Below are positions 1 to 9,013 of a stretch of 64,000 nt of DNA, one piece after another; the stretch's first letter is position 1; every line of letters starts with the position of its first letter. Source of the DNA: Eubacterium plexicaudatum ASF492 (GTDB lineage: Bacteria > Bacillota > Clostridia > Lachnospirales > Lachnospiraceae); contig NZ_AQFT02000001.1 in the NCBI RefSeq assembly GCF_000364225.2, positions 3,863,501-3,927,500 of the forward strand, in the 5' to 3' direction. The notes beneath the pieces were generated by a model. It saw nothing but the letters and a program-made list of their open reading frames with translations. It had not been told where the DNA came from and did not search any database. The translations under genes and the position numbers were made by a program.

Positions 1-422
1 CTCACCAGCCATTCGTTAAAAATGTTACGCAAGGGGGCAAAATCGTTGTCGCCCTGTGCGCTGTCAACGCCGTCATTGATGGCAATGAAACGGACGCCGT
101 TCTGTGGGAAAATCATTTCCGTGTACATTCCCACTTGCAGATAGTTTCGCCCTAACCGTGACATATCTTTTACGATAACCGTTCCCACAAGCCCCGCTTC
201 AATGTCGGCAAGCATGGACTGGAAGCCGGGTCTTTGGAAATTTGCCCCGGAGAATCCGTCGTCCGTGTACCATTTGAGGTTGGAAAAGCCGTTCTGTTTT
301 GCGTAGGCTTCCAGAATCCGCTTCTGGTTGCTTATGGAGTTGGATTCGCCTTGGAGCGTGTCCTCGTGCGACAATCTCGGATAAAGGGCGGTAATGAGTT
401 TTTGGGTGGTCTGTCTTGGCAT
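1..422 (-). CDS. Large serine recombinase, N-terminal 140 residues (TnpX/TndX type), runs off the window
   Basis: Site-specific recombinase that would excise and insert element 1. The visible part is the catalytic resolvase domain: TALYPRLSHED at residues 11-21 holds the nucleophilic serine (Ser18), followed by GESNSISNQ, then the conserved IVKDMSRLGRNY stretch with the catalytic arginine. The start is ATG at 422. The zinc-ribbon and coiled-coil regions would lie left of position 1. It is the last gene of the minus-strand IME run, after tnpW. Confidence 0.9.
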   Translation of the reverse strand, partial: MPRQTTQKLITALYPRLSHEDTLQGESNSISNQKRILEAYAKQNGFSNLKWYTDDGFSGANFQRPGFQSMLADIEAGLVGTVIVKDMSRLGRNYLQVGMYTEMIFPQNGVRFIAINDGVDSAQGDNDFAPLRNIFNEWLV

Positions 423-551
423 AATGTCCTCCGTTTCCGACAGCCAGCCCCACTATTCCGTAGGTTTATTATACCATAGGGCGGGGCTGGCTGTACAGTC
501 TTTTTTGCTTCTTTACCGCCCGTCAAAATGACGGTTTTTATCTGCGGGTTG

Positions 552-749
552 TCATGCGCTGTAAATCGGCTTGTGTCCGGCTGCGCTTTCGGCTTCCAGC
601 ACTTTCATCATCTTGTCGGCGGCGGTGGCGGTCGTGCCTTGCTTGAAGTAGCCGGAAACCACAAGGACGGTGTTCCCCCGGCGTACCTCGGTCACGCAAT
701 CCGGGCGGCGGGCGGTAGTGGCGGTGCTTCTGTTGGGGGTGTCGGTCAT
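552..749 (-). CDS. tnpW: TnpW-like transposon-encoded protein
   Basis: Small protein of 65 residues of the kind found next to TnpX-type recombinases. It shows the family pattern of a basic N-terminus followed by G-N-T-V-L-V-V-x-G-Y-F and an A-A-D-K-M helix. Its ATG overlaps the stop of the DnaC-like gene by 4 bases, so the two are translationally coupled. The molecular role of TnpW proteins is not settled; an accessory or regulatory role in transposition is assumed. Confidence 0.75.
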   Translation of the reverse strand: MTDTPNRSTATTARRPDCVTEVRRGNTVLVVSGYFKQGTTATAADKMMKVLEAESAAGHKPIYSA

Positions 750-1597
750 AGGCTCTCCTTTCTGTTCAGCAGCGTTTTAAGCTGTTCCATTTTCTCCCTT
801 GCTCTGGCTTTCCTGAAATTCTCCCCGGTAATGCGGACGGGGGTACACATTTCCGTAAGGCGGTCATATATCCGGGCATGGGCGGTGTCCTCCGGGTTCT
901 GCAATTCTTCCAGCGTCAAGTTTGTTGTCACGATTAAGGGCTTGCCGCTGTGGTATCGGCTGTCAATCACGTTGTAAACCTGTTCAAGCCCGTATTCCGT
1001 GCCACGCTCCATGCCGAAATCGTCAAGGATAAGCAGAGGGAAGCTGCAAAGGCGGGCTATGTACTCGTTCCTGCCCTTATAGCTGGCGGCAAGGTCATTG
1101 AGGATAAGGGCAAAGTTTGTCATGCACACGGAAACCTCTTGCTCCATGAGGGCGTTGGCGATACACCCGGCGAAATAGCTTTTGCCTGTGCCTACCATGC
1201 CCCATAACAGATAGCCGATATTCCCGGCTTTCATTTCCTCCCAACACTCTACATAAGCATGGGCTTTGTGCATTTGGGGGCATTGCCCGTTGTCGTTTTC
1301 AAACGTCCATTCCCGCATAGCCGGGTCGGTGAAGCCTGTCCGTTTCAGCCGTTCCACTTCCTCCCGGTGCTTGTATTCTCGGTGGCTGGCTTCCAGCTTT
1401 TCCCGGCGTTTTCTCTGGCAGTCACATTCTTTCGGGTGGCGGTCACGTCCGAAAAATGTTTTGCCCTCCGGGAAGTAGGCTTCTTTGGGCTGGCGGCAGC
1501 TCCCGCAATACAAAAGCCCGTCCTCGCCCGTGTAGTCCTCCGGCTCTGCTTCCTGTGCCGTGGCAAGCCGGAAAATAGCGTTATCGTAATCACACAT
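746..1597 (-). CDS. DnaC/IstB-like AAA+ ATPase
   Basis: Probable helicase-loader type ATPase supporting replication of the excised element. The N-terminal 60 residues carry a cysteine cluster (CGSC and CDC), probably a zinc-binding region. The AAA+ core follows with Walker A GMVGTGKS (about residue 132), Walker B LLILDDFG (about 190), and sensor region IVTTN. Length 283 residues is normal for this family. The start at 1597 has an AAGGAGG site 9 bases upstream. It follows the replisome-organizer gene and precedes tnpW in one run. A second, damaged homologue lies at 56270-57153. Confidence 0.88.
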   Translation of the reverse strand: MCDYDNAIFRLATAQEAEPEDYTGEDGLLYCGSCRQPKEAYFPEGKTFFGRDRHPKECDCQRKRREKLEASHREYKHREEVERLKRTGFTDPAMREWTFENDNGQCPQMHKAHAYVECWEEMKAGNIGYLLWGMVGTGKSYFAGCIANALMEQEVSVCMTNFALILNDLAASYKGRNEYIARLCSFPLLILDDFGMERGTEYGLEQVYNVIDSRYHSGKPLIVTTNLTLEELQNPEDTAHARIYDRLTEMCTPVRITGENFRKARAREKMEQLKTLLNRKESL

Positions 1598-1660
1598 AAA
1601 ATCGTTCCTCCTTGTTCATGGTCTTTCACGCCCTGTTTACAGGGCGTTGTGTCTATGCGG

Positions 1661-2419
1661 TCAAAGGCTCTCGCCCTCTTTGTAGGAATAATCGGGGATT
1701 CCCTTTTTCGGCTTCCCCTTTGCCCTGTCATCAGCCGCCCAACGCCGGATAGTGGCGGCATGGTTCTTGTATTTCTTCCCGCTGGAAGCGATATAGCCGG
1801 ATAAGCGGTCTATGTAATACTCCCATTTGCCGGGAAGTTCCTCTTGCAGCTCTGCAAGCTCTCTTTCTGACAGGAATACATTTTCATATCTGCCAAAAGG
1901 GGCGGGGGCTGTCTGTCCTGTCTTTATCTCTCCCTCTCTCTTTATCTCTAACTCTATATCTATCTCTTTCTCTATCTCTGGTGGACAAATGTCCGCCCCA
2001 TATGGTGGACGTTTGTCCGCCACGGCTTCCGGCAATGCCTTTTGTTCCTGCAAAGCCCGCCTTGCACGGCGTTTTCGTTCCCCCTCGGTAGAGGACTGAC
2101 CGATTAAGAGTTCAATGTTGCTCATGTATAAAACCCCGTTCTGCAAGGGTTCTACAAGCCCCAGCTTCATAAAAATCTGCAAAGCCCTCTCCACTGTGCC
2201 GACTTGCTGGCGGGTGATTGTGGCTATCATCTGTGCGGTGTAGGGGATATTCTCGGCAAGCTGGAGCGTTCCCCCGTTTTTCAGCGATTTTAGGTACAGC
2301 TTCAAGAGAATGTTTGAGTAGAGCATACCGTCCTGCATACTTTCCAGCAGCACGATAGCGTCCTCGTCAAAATAGCTCTCTTTCAGCTTTAGGTAGTAAT
2401 ATTTGCGGTTGTCTGCCAT
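1661..2419 (-). CDS. Phage replisome organizer N-terminal domain protein
   Basis: The first 120 residues (RKYYYLKLKESYFDEDAI, then a winged-helix-like stretch to YMSNIELLIG) match the N-terminal domain of phage replisome organizers, a DNA-binding domain used in initiation. The middle is low-complexity and basic/acidic (RKRRARR, EIEKEIDIELEIK), and the C-terminal 70 residues resemble the DnaB/DnaD-type tail. A GGAGG site precedes the ATG. With the DnaC-like gene next to it, the pair looks like a replication module for the circular form. Confidence 0.85.
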   Translation of the reverse strand: MADNRKYYYLKLKESYFDEDAIVLLESMQDGMLYSNILLKLYLKSLKNGGTLQLAENIPYTAQMIATITRQQVGTVERALQIFMKLGLVEPLQNGVLYMSNIELLIGQSSTEGERKRRARRALQEQKALPEAVADKRPPYGADICPPEIEKEIDIELEIKREGEIKTGQTAPAPFGRYENVFLSERELAELQEELPGKWEYYIDRLSGYIASSGKKYKNHAATIRRWAADDRAKGKPKKGIPDYSYKEGESL

Positions 2420-2533
2420 TCGTTCCTCCTTTGGTCTGTTCTGTGGCTTCTGTTACGCAATTAAAGCGGCTTTTGTGGGGGTAAAGGATAAATGTACCGC
2501 CTACCCGTTGAGGGCGGTCAAAAAAGCCTTGAT

Positions 2534-2920
2534 TTACGGGCTTCTTTCATAGCCTAAATGCGTAGAAAGGTGGTATCTTTTCCGCTGTCGCTCGGCTTCT
2601 TTCCGGCGGCGCACTTTTGCGGCGCAATCCGGGCAGTATTTCCCCCGGTTTGATTTGGGGAGAAAATACCCGCCGCACTCGGTACAGCGTTTCCTGTCTG
2701 CCCGGTGGAGCAGGGCGGCTTCCAGTTTCCCGTCCAGCGGCAGCACGGCGGCAATGAACCAGCGGCACAAGAGGGAATAGCTGATACTCTGCACACACAC
2801 GCAAGGCTCGCCGTTATCCAGAGCAATACAATTCCCGTTGTCATAGTTACAGCACTCATGCACAAGCCGACACGCCGCCCGGTACTGGCGGTAGTCCATG
2901 TAAGGGCGTTTACCGTTCAT
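2534..2920 (-). CDS. Cysteine-rich VLP protein
   Basis: A 128-residue protein with a VHECCNYDNGNCIALD block (two to four Cys), VLPLDGKLEAAL, and a C-terminal zinc-ribbon-like CTECGGYF / CPDCAAK pair followed by a basic tail. This matches the cysteine-rich VLP family that accompanies relaxase genes in such elements; its function is unknown. I chose ATG 2920 (MNGKRPYMDY) rather than the longer frame, because the gene then overlaps the relaxase 3' end by 11 bases. A broken homologue is at 56066-56269. Confidence 0.8.
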   Translation of the reverse strand: MNGKRPYMDYRQYRAACRLVHECCNYDNGNCIALDNGEPCVCVQSISYSLLCRWFIAAVLPLDGKLEAALLHRADRKRCTECGGYFLPKSNRGKYCPDCAAKVRRRKEAERQRKRYHLSTHLGYERSP

Positions 2921-4550
2921 TCTCCCGCCCCTTTCCCCGTTCCGGCTCACGGCACAAGATTTGGTCTATGTTGCTCTTTATAGTCTGCAATTCCCGGACG
3001 CTCTCTTTCTTCTCCCGGTATTCGTTGTAAAGCGTGTTCTTCTCCCTTGTAAGCTGCTCAATCTCTGCTTGTAATGTCTTGGACGCTGGCAGCTTGGAGA
3101 TTCCCTGTGCCTTGAAATACCGGGCGGCAGATTCGGAAATGATAAACTCGCTTTCGTGCTGCTCCCGGTAGGCTCTCCGGGCTTTCTCCGTTTTCTGCGC
3201 CCGCAGTCCGTCACGGGCTGGCTTGGTCTTGATGTACGCTAATAGCTGTTTCTGCAAGTCCTTTTTCTCCCGCAAGGTGTTTTCCACGGCTTTCAGTTTC
3301 CCGGTCACTTCATGCAGCCCGGCACTGGCGGCGGCAAGGGCGGCTTCCAGTTCCTCCGGGGAAGAAAAGCCAGATTCTTCGTAAATGCTCATGGTCGCCG
3401 CCATTTGCTTCAGATTGTGCAGGGTCGCCCATTTCTCGTAACCTTTCCCCTTGCCCTCGGCTCTCTTGGCGGCTATGTCTACCATGCGTTGTACTTCGTC
3501 ATTCTTCGGGGTGTTTATGGCGGCTTTATTACGCTGTAAGCGGTCTTTTATGCTCCGGGGGTATTCCTGTTTGGGTGTGGGCTTTTCGGCGGCTCTGGCG
3601 GCGTTCTGTGCGTTTAGGGTGAGTGCTTCCAGTACGGCGGCACGGTCAAAATCATCACCCAATTTCCGGGCGGTGATTGGCTTCGTTCTGTCCGGCGTGA
3701 GATACGATAACCTCCCCCGGCTCTCCTTGACGGTCACGCCCTGTTGTAACAGCTTCTCGGAGAAGTCCTCAAAAGAAGTAGCAGAGGACAGGGCGGTGCG
3801 GATCGTGCGCCGCAGCTTCTCCTTGTCCGTTTCAAATTTCGTAAGTTTGGGCGGCTCTCCTTTGGCGGCAAGGGAAGCGTTCTCTTTATCCAGTGCGGCT
3901 TGTCCTTTCCGCTTCGCCCAATACTCACGCTCGGTGACACGGTTCTTGCTCCCGTTCAGCAGGTCAATCTGATAGAGGTTTTCCCGGTGGCACATTTCCA
4001 TGATTTCCGCTTTGAAATATTCCATAGCACTGTCCGTACAGCGGTGCTTGCAGCCCTCCCTTGTGTCCGCTGGTCTTTCCATGTAGGGCAATAGCGGCAC
4101 TTCGGCAATCCGCAAAGAATTGATTACGATATGCACATGGATATTGCCGCTGTGGTTATGCCCGTCCGGGTGGGTGCATACAAGGGCTTGGTGTCCGGGG
4201 AAATGCTCTTTACAGAACTGCTCGCCCAACTGTTGCGCCCGGTCTACGGTCAAGCCGTTGTCCTGTGCGTCACGGGGGTCAAAACTGATAATGTAATGGT
4301 GGCTCTTTACGTCCTCCCGTTTTTGGTTCTTGCCGTATTTCAGATTGGAGCGCATACACGCTATGGCGAAATCTTCCCCGCCGCAATTAAGGGAAGATAT
4401 GCGGTAATCATCACGGGGGAGAAGCCGCCCATTTTTATCAAGCGTAGGCTTCATGGTAAACTCGTCATGCTCAAAGGTTAGGTACTGCTCGGCAGCTCCA
4501 TAGTCGGCATTTTTAGAGCTGATATGTTTGAATGTTGCCAACGGCTTCAC
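2910..4550 (-). CDS. Relaxase/mobilization nuclease (MOBP-like)
   Basis: Nicks and covalently binds DNA at oriT to start conjugative transfer. The N-terminal relaxase domain (about residues 1-250) has the candidate catalytic Tyr at ADYGAAEQYL and the histidine metal-binding motif HNHSGNIHVHIV around residues 131-141. The C-terminal half is a long charged, coiled-coil-rich region. Length 546 is normal. The start is a GTG at 4550 that overlaps mobC by 38 bases. Neighbours mobC and the Cys-rich VLP gene support the mobilization role. Confidence 0.92.
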   Translation of the reverse strand: MKPLATFKHISSKNADYGAAEQYLTFEHDEFTMKPTLDKNGRLLPRDDYRISSLNCGGEDFAIACMRSNLKYGKNQKREDVKSHHYIISFDPRDAQDNGLTVDRAQQLGEQFCKEHFPGHQALVCTHPDGHNHSGNIHVHIVINSLRIAEVPLLPYMERPADTREGCKHRCTDSAMEYFKAEIMEMCHRENLYQIDLLNGSKNRVTEREYWAKRKGQAALDKENASLAAKGEPPKLTKFETDKEKLRRTIRTALSSATSFEDFSEKLLQQGVTVKESRGRLSYLTPDRTKPITARKLGDDFDRAAVLEALTLNAQNAARAAEKPTPKQEYPRSIKDRLQRNKAAINTPKNDEVQRMVDIAAKRAEGKGKGYEKWATLHNLKQMAATMSIYEESGFSSPEELEAALAAASAGLHEVTGKLKAVENTLREKKDLQKQLLAYIKTKPARDGLRAQKTEKARRAYREQHESEFIISESAARYFKAQGISKLPASKTLQAEIEQLTREKNTLYNEYREKKESVRELQTIKSNIDQILCREPERGKGRENER

Positions 4551-4908
4551 CTACTTTCTGCAAGACTTCAAACTTCAAGGCGGCAAGCTCGGAGAGGGCG
4601 GCTCTCACTTCTTGGGAGAGGGCGTTATAAGGTGCGCCGTACTCGTTCAGACAGCGGGCAATCTGATTTAAGTTGCCGCCGATTTTTCCATACTCGGCGG
4701 TTAGCTTCCCAACGGCAGAGAGCAATTCATCATTGACCGGGGAAACGGTGATAACCGGGCGTATGCTTGACTTAATGAGGGCTTGCCGGATAAACTCGGC
4801 TTGGCTCATTTTACAGAGGGTGACACGCTCGGAAAACTCGGCGTATTCTTCCTCGGTCAAGCGTGTCTTGATTACCCGGTGGCGGTGGGGTGTGTTGTAT
4901 CTTTTCAT
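4513..4908 (-). CDS. mobC: MobC-type relaxosome accessory protein
   Basis: Ribbon-helix-helix-like relaxosome protein that helps the relaxase bind oriT. Visible features are VIKTRLTEEEYAEFSERV (N-terminal DNA-binding part), MSQAEFIRQAL, and the MobC signature GGNLNQIARCLN. I chose ATG 4908 because GAAAGGAGG lies 9 bases upstream; a longer in-frame extension has no such site. It overlaps the relaxase start, as usual for this pair. Confidence 0.9.
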   Translation of the reverse strand: MKRYNTPHRHRVIKTRLTEEEYAEFSERVTLCKMSQAEFIRQALIKSSIRPVITVSPVNDELLSAVGKLTAEYGKIGGNLNQIARCLNEYGAPYNALSQEVRAALSELAALKFEVLQKVGEAVGNIQTYQL

Positions 4909-5328
4909 GGCTGTGAACCTCCTTTCTTGGGTGGATTTTTTCAAGCGGCGCAAGCCGCAAAAGGCGGGCTTGGGGTGGCAACCCCAACAAGATTCCCGCA
5001 GGACAAAATGAGCCGATAGGCGAAATTTGGTACTGTGGTAGAATCTTGCTCTAAGAAAGTGGCGGCTTCCTCTGCGTGGGCTTCCCTCAATACCTTTAGT
5101 GCCGCAAGCGGAGATTTTGCCAAAGTAGCGGCGATATTTCTCCCCCTACTACCTACAAAACCGCAAAAGGCAAAAATGACGGTGATTTGCGGAAATTTGT
5201 GAAAATTTCTTTTCGCCCACCCTCCACGGACAGCTTGCGGATTTGCCAAACGGGAGAGGGAATTTCTTTCTATTTCCCCTTTGCACGGCATAATACTGGC
5301 GATTTTTGAAAATGCCAAAAATGGGCGC
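4909..5328. other. Gene-free region upstream of mobC, likely oriT region
   Basis: About 420 bases with no convincing gene; the open frame here has a composition unlike a protein and no ribosome site. In MOBP elements the origin of transfer normally lies directly upstream of mobC. Several short G/C-rich inverted stretches are present, but I cannot point to a nick site. Confidence 0.4.
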
Positions 5329-5361
5329 AAAAAAACAGGAAACCTTTTCTTGATTTCCTGT
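5329..5361 (-). terminator. Rho-independent terminator after the GNAT-YoaP gene
   Basis: ACAGGAAA (5335-5342) pairs with TTTCCTGT (5354-5361). Read on the minus strand the hairpin is followed by a run of seven T, just downstream of the stop at 5430. Confidence 0.7.
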
Positions 5362-5429
5362 CTTGGTGCGCCGTTTTATGTAACAGCGATTGTTTTATTT
5401 TCTGTTGACTATAATCTACAAACGAAAAG

Positions 5430-6175
5430 TTACTTTTCTAATAATTTCAAAAACCTCTTATCATTCATCTGCTCGTTTGTAATATAGTTACCATCTAAAA
5501 ATAATGCATAAGTTGTAATTGGTGTTGGAGCGTTTTGTGCGTCCTCCTTGTTCTGTAAATGAACCGACTTGAATTTTATAGATTTTTCTTTCGCAATGTT
5601 TTCAATTACAGGAATGTATTTTGCATTAAACGGACACTGATTGGTGTAATACAGAACATATCCCATCTCATCAATATGAGGATGTTTTGCACATTCTTTG
5701 AATTTGGGCGATAAAGCGTTTTCGGTAAAAGATAAATGCCATAACTGAATACCGTTATCCGCTTCATCGCTGACGGCAAACCCTTTGTATTTTAAAAATT
5801 TAGGGTCTGCCAGAAAAGGTTTTTTCTTTGCCGCAGATAATATACATAGTCCTTTTTCCCTTTGTTTTTGCTATCCTCAATGCAAATATTCAGTAGTTCT
5901 GCCCCATAACCATGTCCTTTAAAAGAACCGGCTACCCATAAACAGTTAATATACATATAGCTATCTGCGACAATGGGATTCCAAGCATTTTCAGCGGGTA
6001 TATATTCAATAAAACACTTTCCCCGTTGTTCACTTTTTAAAAAAACCAAACCATCATCAAAACGTTCTTTTAACCATTCTTTTTTTGATGACACTTGAAT
6101 ATCATTATTGTTTGAAATTGCACAACATATATGTTCTTTTTCTATATTCTCATTTGTTACTCTGATATATTCCAT
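5430..6175 (-). pseudogene. GNAT acetyltransferase with C-terminal YoaP domain, frameshifted
   Basis: The N-terminal part (6175 to about 5855) is a GNAT fold with MYINCLWVAGSFKGHGYG at the acetyl-CoA motif. The C-terminal part (FAVSDEADNGIQLWHLSF... to FLKLLEK) is the YoaP-like domain with a CPFNAKY thioredoxin-like stretch. The two lie in different frames: an A run at 5853-5857 (T run on plus) appears one base short. Adding one A gives a continuous protein of about 248 residues, the normal length for YoaP-type acetyltransferases. Cargo of element 1; substrate unknown. ATG 6175 has AGAGGTG upstream. Confidence 0.82.
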
Positions 6176-6254
6176 AAGCACACCTCTGTAATTTTTTAGC
6201 GTTGTTCTATTATACCTCCATTTTTACAAAAATGAAAGCAATTCCTTATACTTC

Positions 6255-6458
6255 CTACCCATCAAAACGAAATTTGAATAGGGAAGCAACAAGCCGCTGT
6301 TTTATGCTGTCCTCGGTATCTCTGTCGATATGCCCGTTTTCAATGGCGGCAATTCGGATACGCTTGCTGTAATGCCGCAAAACCTCGTCCACGGCTTCCG
6401 GCTCTCCGCTGGTCGCCTGGACAATCGTTTCATAGGGCAAAAGGTTTGGATTCCCCAT
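6255..6458 (-). CDS. Small helix-turn-helix protein
   Basis: A 67-residue protein (MGNPNLLPYETIVQAT ... KQRLVASLFKFRFDG) of the helix-turn-helix family found after the sigma-like gene in Tn916- and Tn1549-type elements. The start has GGAGG upstream and overlaps the sigma gene by 29 bases. It is presumably a regulator of element functions. Confidence 0.8.
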   Translation of the reverse strand: MGNPNLLPYETIVQATSGEPEAVDEVLRHYSKRIRIAAIENGHIDRDTEDSIKQRLVASLFKFRFDG

Positions 6459-6888
6459 GTGAAAGCACCTCCATTTCTTTGTGCAGGAGCTGTAAAGTCC
6501 TGCGGATTTGATACCCTGTCGTACTCCGGCAGCGTCCGTACATTTCCCCGATTTCCTGCTGTGTGTAATGCCCGAAAAAGTAAAGGAAAATAATTTCCCG
6601 GTTCTTCTCCGGCAAAGATAACAGGACGGCGGCAAGCTCCCCATTAGTGAGGATAACTGTCTGACCGCATATCGTTATAGGGTGTTCTTCGTAGGGTGCT
6701 TCAAAATATTCGTCTGTTGTGCCTAAAGGGTAAAACTTTTCTTCTGTGAGGTATTCAAGGGATATTTCTTTTTGCCGCCGCCTGCTCCTGTCACGCCATG
6801 CGTTGATAGCCGCAAAGCGTATGACGGTCTTGCAAAAGCCATTGAACGTATACATGATGTGTTCTCTGTATGCTTCTGTACAAGGCAT
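6430..6888 (-). CDS. Sigma-70-family-like regulator of the element
   Basis: A 152-residue protein with a sigma region-2-like N-terminus (YTFNGFCKTVIRFAAINA) and a clear region-4 helix-turn-helix (LPEKNREIIFLYFFGHY, then TQQEIGEMYG). Such sigma-like genes next to the small HTH gene are standard in Tn916-family elements. ATG 6888 has AAGGGGGG 8 bases upstream, better than the longer frame starting at 6912. Confidence 0.85.
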   Translation of the reverse strand: MPCTEAYREHIMYTFNGFCKTVIRFAAINAWRDRSRRRQKEISLEYLTEEKFYPLGTTDEYFEAPYEEHPITICGQTVILTNGELAAVLLSLPEKNREIIFLYFFGHYTQQEIGEMYGRCRSTTGYQIRRTLQLLHKEMEVLSHGESKPFAL

Positions 6889-7054
6889 AGTTGATTCCCC
6901 CCTTTCTCCCACATAGGGCGATGCATAGTTTATGTCTGCTTTTATAATTCAAAGGGGCGATAGCAATTTTAACTACCGCCCCTTGATTACCCATTAACAA
7001 AAATGATATCACTTTTTTACTAATCATTGAACGATAGAAATGACAATATCAAAA

Positions 7055-7327
7055 TTAGTTTTTCCAGCGTTTCAGTGTCGGAAACCATTCAAGCATAATT
7101 TTTCTTGCTTCTTCTTCGCTCATATTGGGGTTAGCAGCAGCCATATTCGGTACACATACCTCAATCATTTCTTCCATCGTACCATTAAAAGTAAACTTAC
7201 CGTTTTCAAAACAATACTTGCAGTATTCCTCATTTTTGCTGCCATCTGCATTTGTTCCGTACAGTTCATCAGTTTCTCCCATAGGCATACCACAACACTG
7301 ACAAAATTTCTGATTCATTTCATTCAT
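7055..7327 (-). CDS. Zinc-ribbon domain protein
   Basis: A 90-residue protein beginning with CQCCGMPMG and a second pair CKYCFENG, a four-cysteine zinc ribbon, and ending in the motif NPNMSEEEARKIMLEWFPTL. This matches the family of short putative zinc-ribbon proteins often encoded beside WYL regulators. GAGGT lies upstream of ATG 7327. Likely controlled by the neighbouring regulator; function unknown. Confidence 0.82.
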   Translation of the reverse strand: MNEMNQKFCQCCGMPMGETDELYGTNADGSKNEEYCKYCFENGKFTFNGTMEEMIEVCVPNMAAANPNMSEEEARKIMLEWFPTLKRWKN

Positions 7328-7422
7328 TTTTGTTACCTCTTTCTTTCTAATTGTGATTAAAGTTTCTGTATAACTGTATTGCTATGGTCATTAGTATAAC
7401 ACATATATCTTGACACCTTTTG

Positions 7423-8319
7423 TCAAGGTTTATTTTTTTTATATATTTCTTGTGCCTGTTCAGCTAAAATACCTTTTAAATACTTTGGTTCAATGATTTC
7501 AACTTGTGCCCCGAATGAAAGCAGATAACCAGTAAGCCATGTATCAACTGGCATTTCAGTACAAACAATTAAATCACCGTTTTTTTGATATTCAATTTCT
7601 GATTCGTCAAATTCATCATAGACACGATATGCAATAGCTTTTGAAAACAAAAGGACTATTTGAGGGTATGTCTGTTGCAGATTATTTTTTTCTTCCGGGT
7701 ATGGTCTTGGTACAAATGTATTCTCTAATAATTCCAACTCTAATATGCGGTTTAATTTGAATATACGAAAACCCTGTTTTTTCATGCAAAACGCTTTTAA
7801 ATACCATTCTTTTGATTTATAAGATATTTTTAATGGTTGAACGATTCGTGTACTTCTTCTGCTGTTAGAGTTTTCATAAACTATCTTTACTTCTCTGCAC
7901 TGAATCACCGCTGTTTTTAAAATTTCAAATTTTGAGTTATCATAAATGCGTTTTCCCCAACGTGAAAAATCCACTTCAAGCCAATTTCTTGTATTTACAT
8001 TGAAAATCGCTGATAACTTTGTTAGTAATTCTTTTTCGCCAGTATAGCCTGTGGCAAATATACTTTGTATTGCCGTCAATACTTCCTGCTTTTCATTTTC
8101 GGATAATATTGCTCTGTCCAAAATAAAATCCTGCAATAAGTATATACCGCCGTTTCTTCCCGGTTCAGCATAGATCGGGATACCCGCACTGCTTAATGCT
8201 TCTACGTCACGATAAATTGTTCTTGTAGAAACTTCAAATTCAGCTGCTAATTCAGGAGCCGTAGCACGTTCCCTGTCTAAAAGATAATATAACATTTTGA
8301 ATAAGCGATTATCTGACAT
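7423..8319 (-). CDS. YafY-type transcriptional regulator (HTH + WYL domain)
   Basis: The N-terminal helix-turn-helix (LYYLLDRERATAPELAAEF, VSTRTIYRDVEALSSAGIP) is followed by the WYL effector-binding domain (IVQPLKISYKSKEWYLKAFC) and a C-terminal WCX-like extension. Such proteins sense small ligands and control adjacent genes. There are two tandem ATG codons (8322 and 8319) after a GGGGAGG; 8319 gives the better 7-base spacing. It is the promoter-proximal gene of the cargo pair with the zinc-ribbon gene. Confidence 0.85.
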   Translation of the reverse strand: MSDNRLFKMLYYLLDRERATAPELAAEFEVSTRTIYRDVEALSSAGIPIYAEPGRNGGIYLLQDFILDRAILSENEKQEVLTAIQSIFATGYTGEKELLTKLSAIFNVNTRNWLEVDFSRWGKRIYDNSKFEILKTAVIQCREVKIVYENSNSRRSTRIVQPLKISYKSKEWYLKAFCMKKQGFRIFKLNRILELELLENTFVPRPYPEEKNNLQQTYPQIVLLFSKAIAYRVYDEFDESEIEYQKNGDLIVCTEMPVDTWLTGYLLSFGAQVEIIEPKYLKGILAEQAQEIYKKNKP

Positions 8320-8668
8320 CATTTCACCTCCCCTAATAAGAATATCATAAAAATCTTGACATAGCTTGACAAGTTTCGATTTTTTAGTGATATATATGAA
8401 ATGGATTTCGGAGTAGTCGGCACTGTGCGTAATGTGCATAACTTGCTGTCTTATGGAGTTGTGGGAAAGTCTGTTTGCAGAATGTGGGAAAGCTGCCCTT
8501 TAGCTTTTCCATGTTCTGTGAACGGACTTTTCCATGACGGAATAGCAAGTTATACACATTTCCACGGTGCTTGTCTTTTGGTCTTTGATTTCTTTGGTTC
8601 GGAATAATGTGGCACTGGCGGTCTATCTGTTGTTTTCGGCTGCTTGCTTCTTTACCGTACATGAACAT
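8320..8668. other. Gene-free right end of element 1
   Basis: About 350 bases between the WYL gene and the junction with maff2. No gene recognised. The recombinase attachment site must lie at the right edge (about 8669). Confidence 0.5.
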
Positions 8669-8792
8669 TCGCGCCAGGGTTATCATTGCCGTAACCTTCC
8701 AGCAGGTTGATGACGCCCCAGATTCCAAGGCCGGCTCCCAGTGCGATAACGAGGGTCTGCAAAACGTCGATTGCGCTGTTGAAAAATTCCAT
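8652..8792 (-). pseudogene. maff2: Maff2-family ICE protein, truncated by element 1
   Basis: The first 41 codons (MEFFNSAIDVLQTLV, then IALGAGLGIWGVINLL) are a typical Maff2 N-terminus: a hydrophobic helix of a small membrane protein in the conjugation locus of Tn1549-like ICEs. After NDNPGA the frame runs into element-1 sequence and stops after five codons, so the normal C-terminal helix is missing. It lies downstream of virD4 as in intact ICEs. Confidence 0.8.
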
Positions 8793-9013
8793 ACTTTAAT
8801 TTAGCCGGAATCGCTTTGTGGTTAGTGTTGGTTCATAGGCATACAAAAGCCGGACAACAAAACCGCCCTGCGTTTTGGGCGGCTCGATTCCGGCTATCCT
8901 CCTTCTTCATTTTTTTGTTGAGCTGTCCGCTTTGTACGCCAATGGCCTCAACCGAGGCAGGTTTCAGGGACCCTGGCGGGTAGATAAAATCACTCCTTTC
9001 TTGCGGAACGGGA
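8793..9013. other. virD4-maff2 intergenic region
   Basis: Non-coding ICE sequence of 220 bases. On the minus strand it carries a GC-rich stretch with CGCCCAAAACGCAGGGCG, a short hairpin that could act as an attenuator before maff2. No gene seen. Confidence 0.35.

Larger units (their letters stand above)
1..8669 (-). mobile_element. Mobilizable element 1 (Tn4451-like IME), left end outside the window
   Basis: All genes from the WYL regulator (8319) to the serine recombinase (1-422) lie on the minus strand and form a typical IME set: large serine recombinase, TnpW, DnaC-like ATPase, replisome organizer, relaxase, MobC and a sigma/HTH pair. The right end is placed at about 8669 because a maff2 reading frame (8792 downward) is normal up to Asn-Pro-Gly-Ala and then diverges into non-homologous sequence at a GA dinucleotide (TC at 8669-8670 on plus). 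Recombinases of the TnpX family are known to use a GA core. The other half of maff2 would lie left of the window. Cargo is a GNAT-YoaP gene, a zinc-ribbon gene and a WYL regulator. Confidence 0.75.

Noticed and set aside
4941..5330. A 129-codon minus-strand frame upstream of mobC
   Set aside because: No ribosome site, unusual composition, and it covers the likely oriT region.
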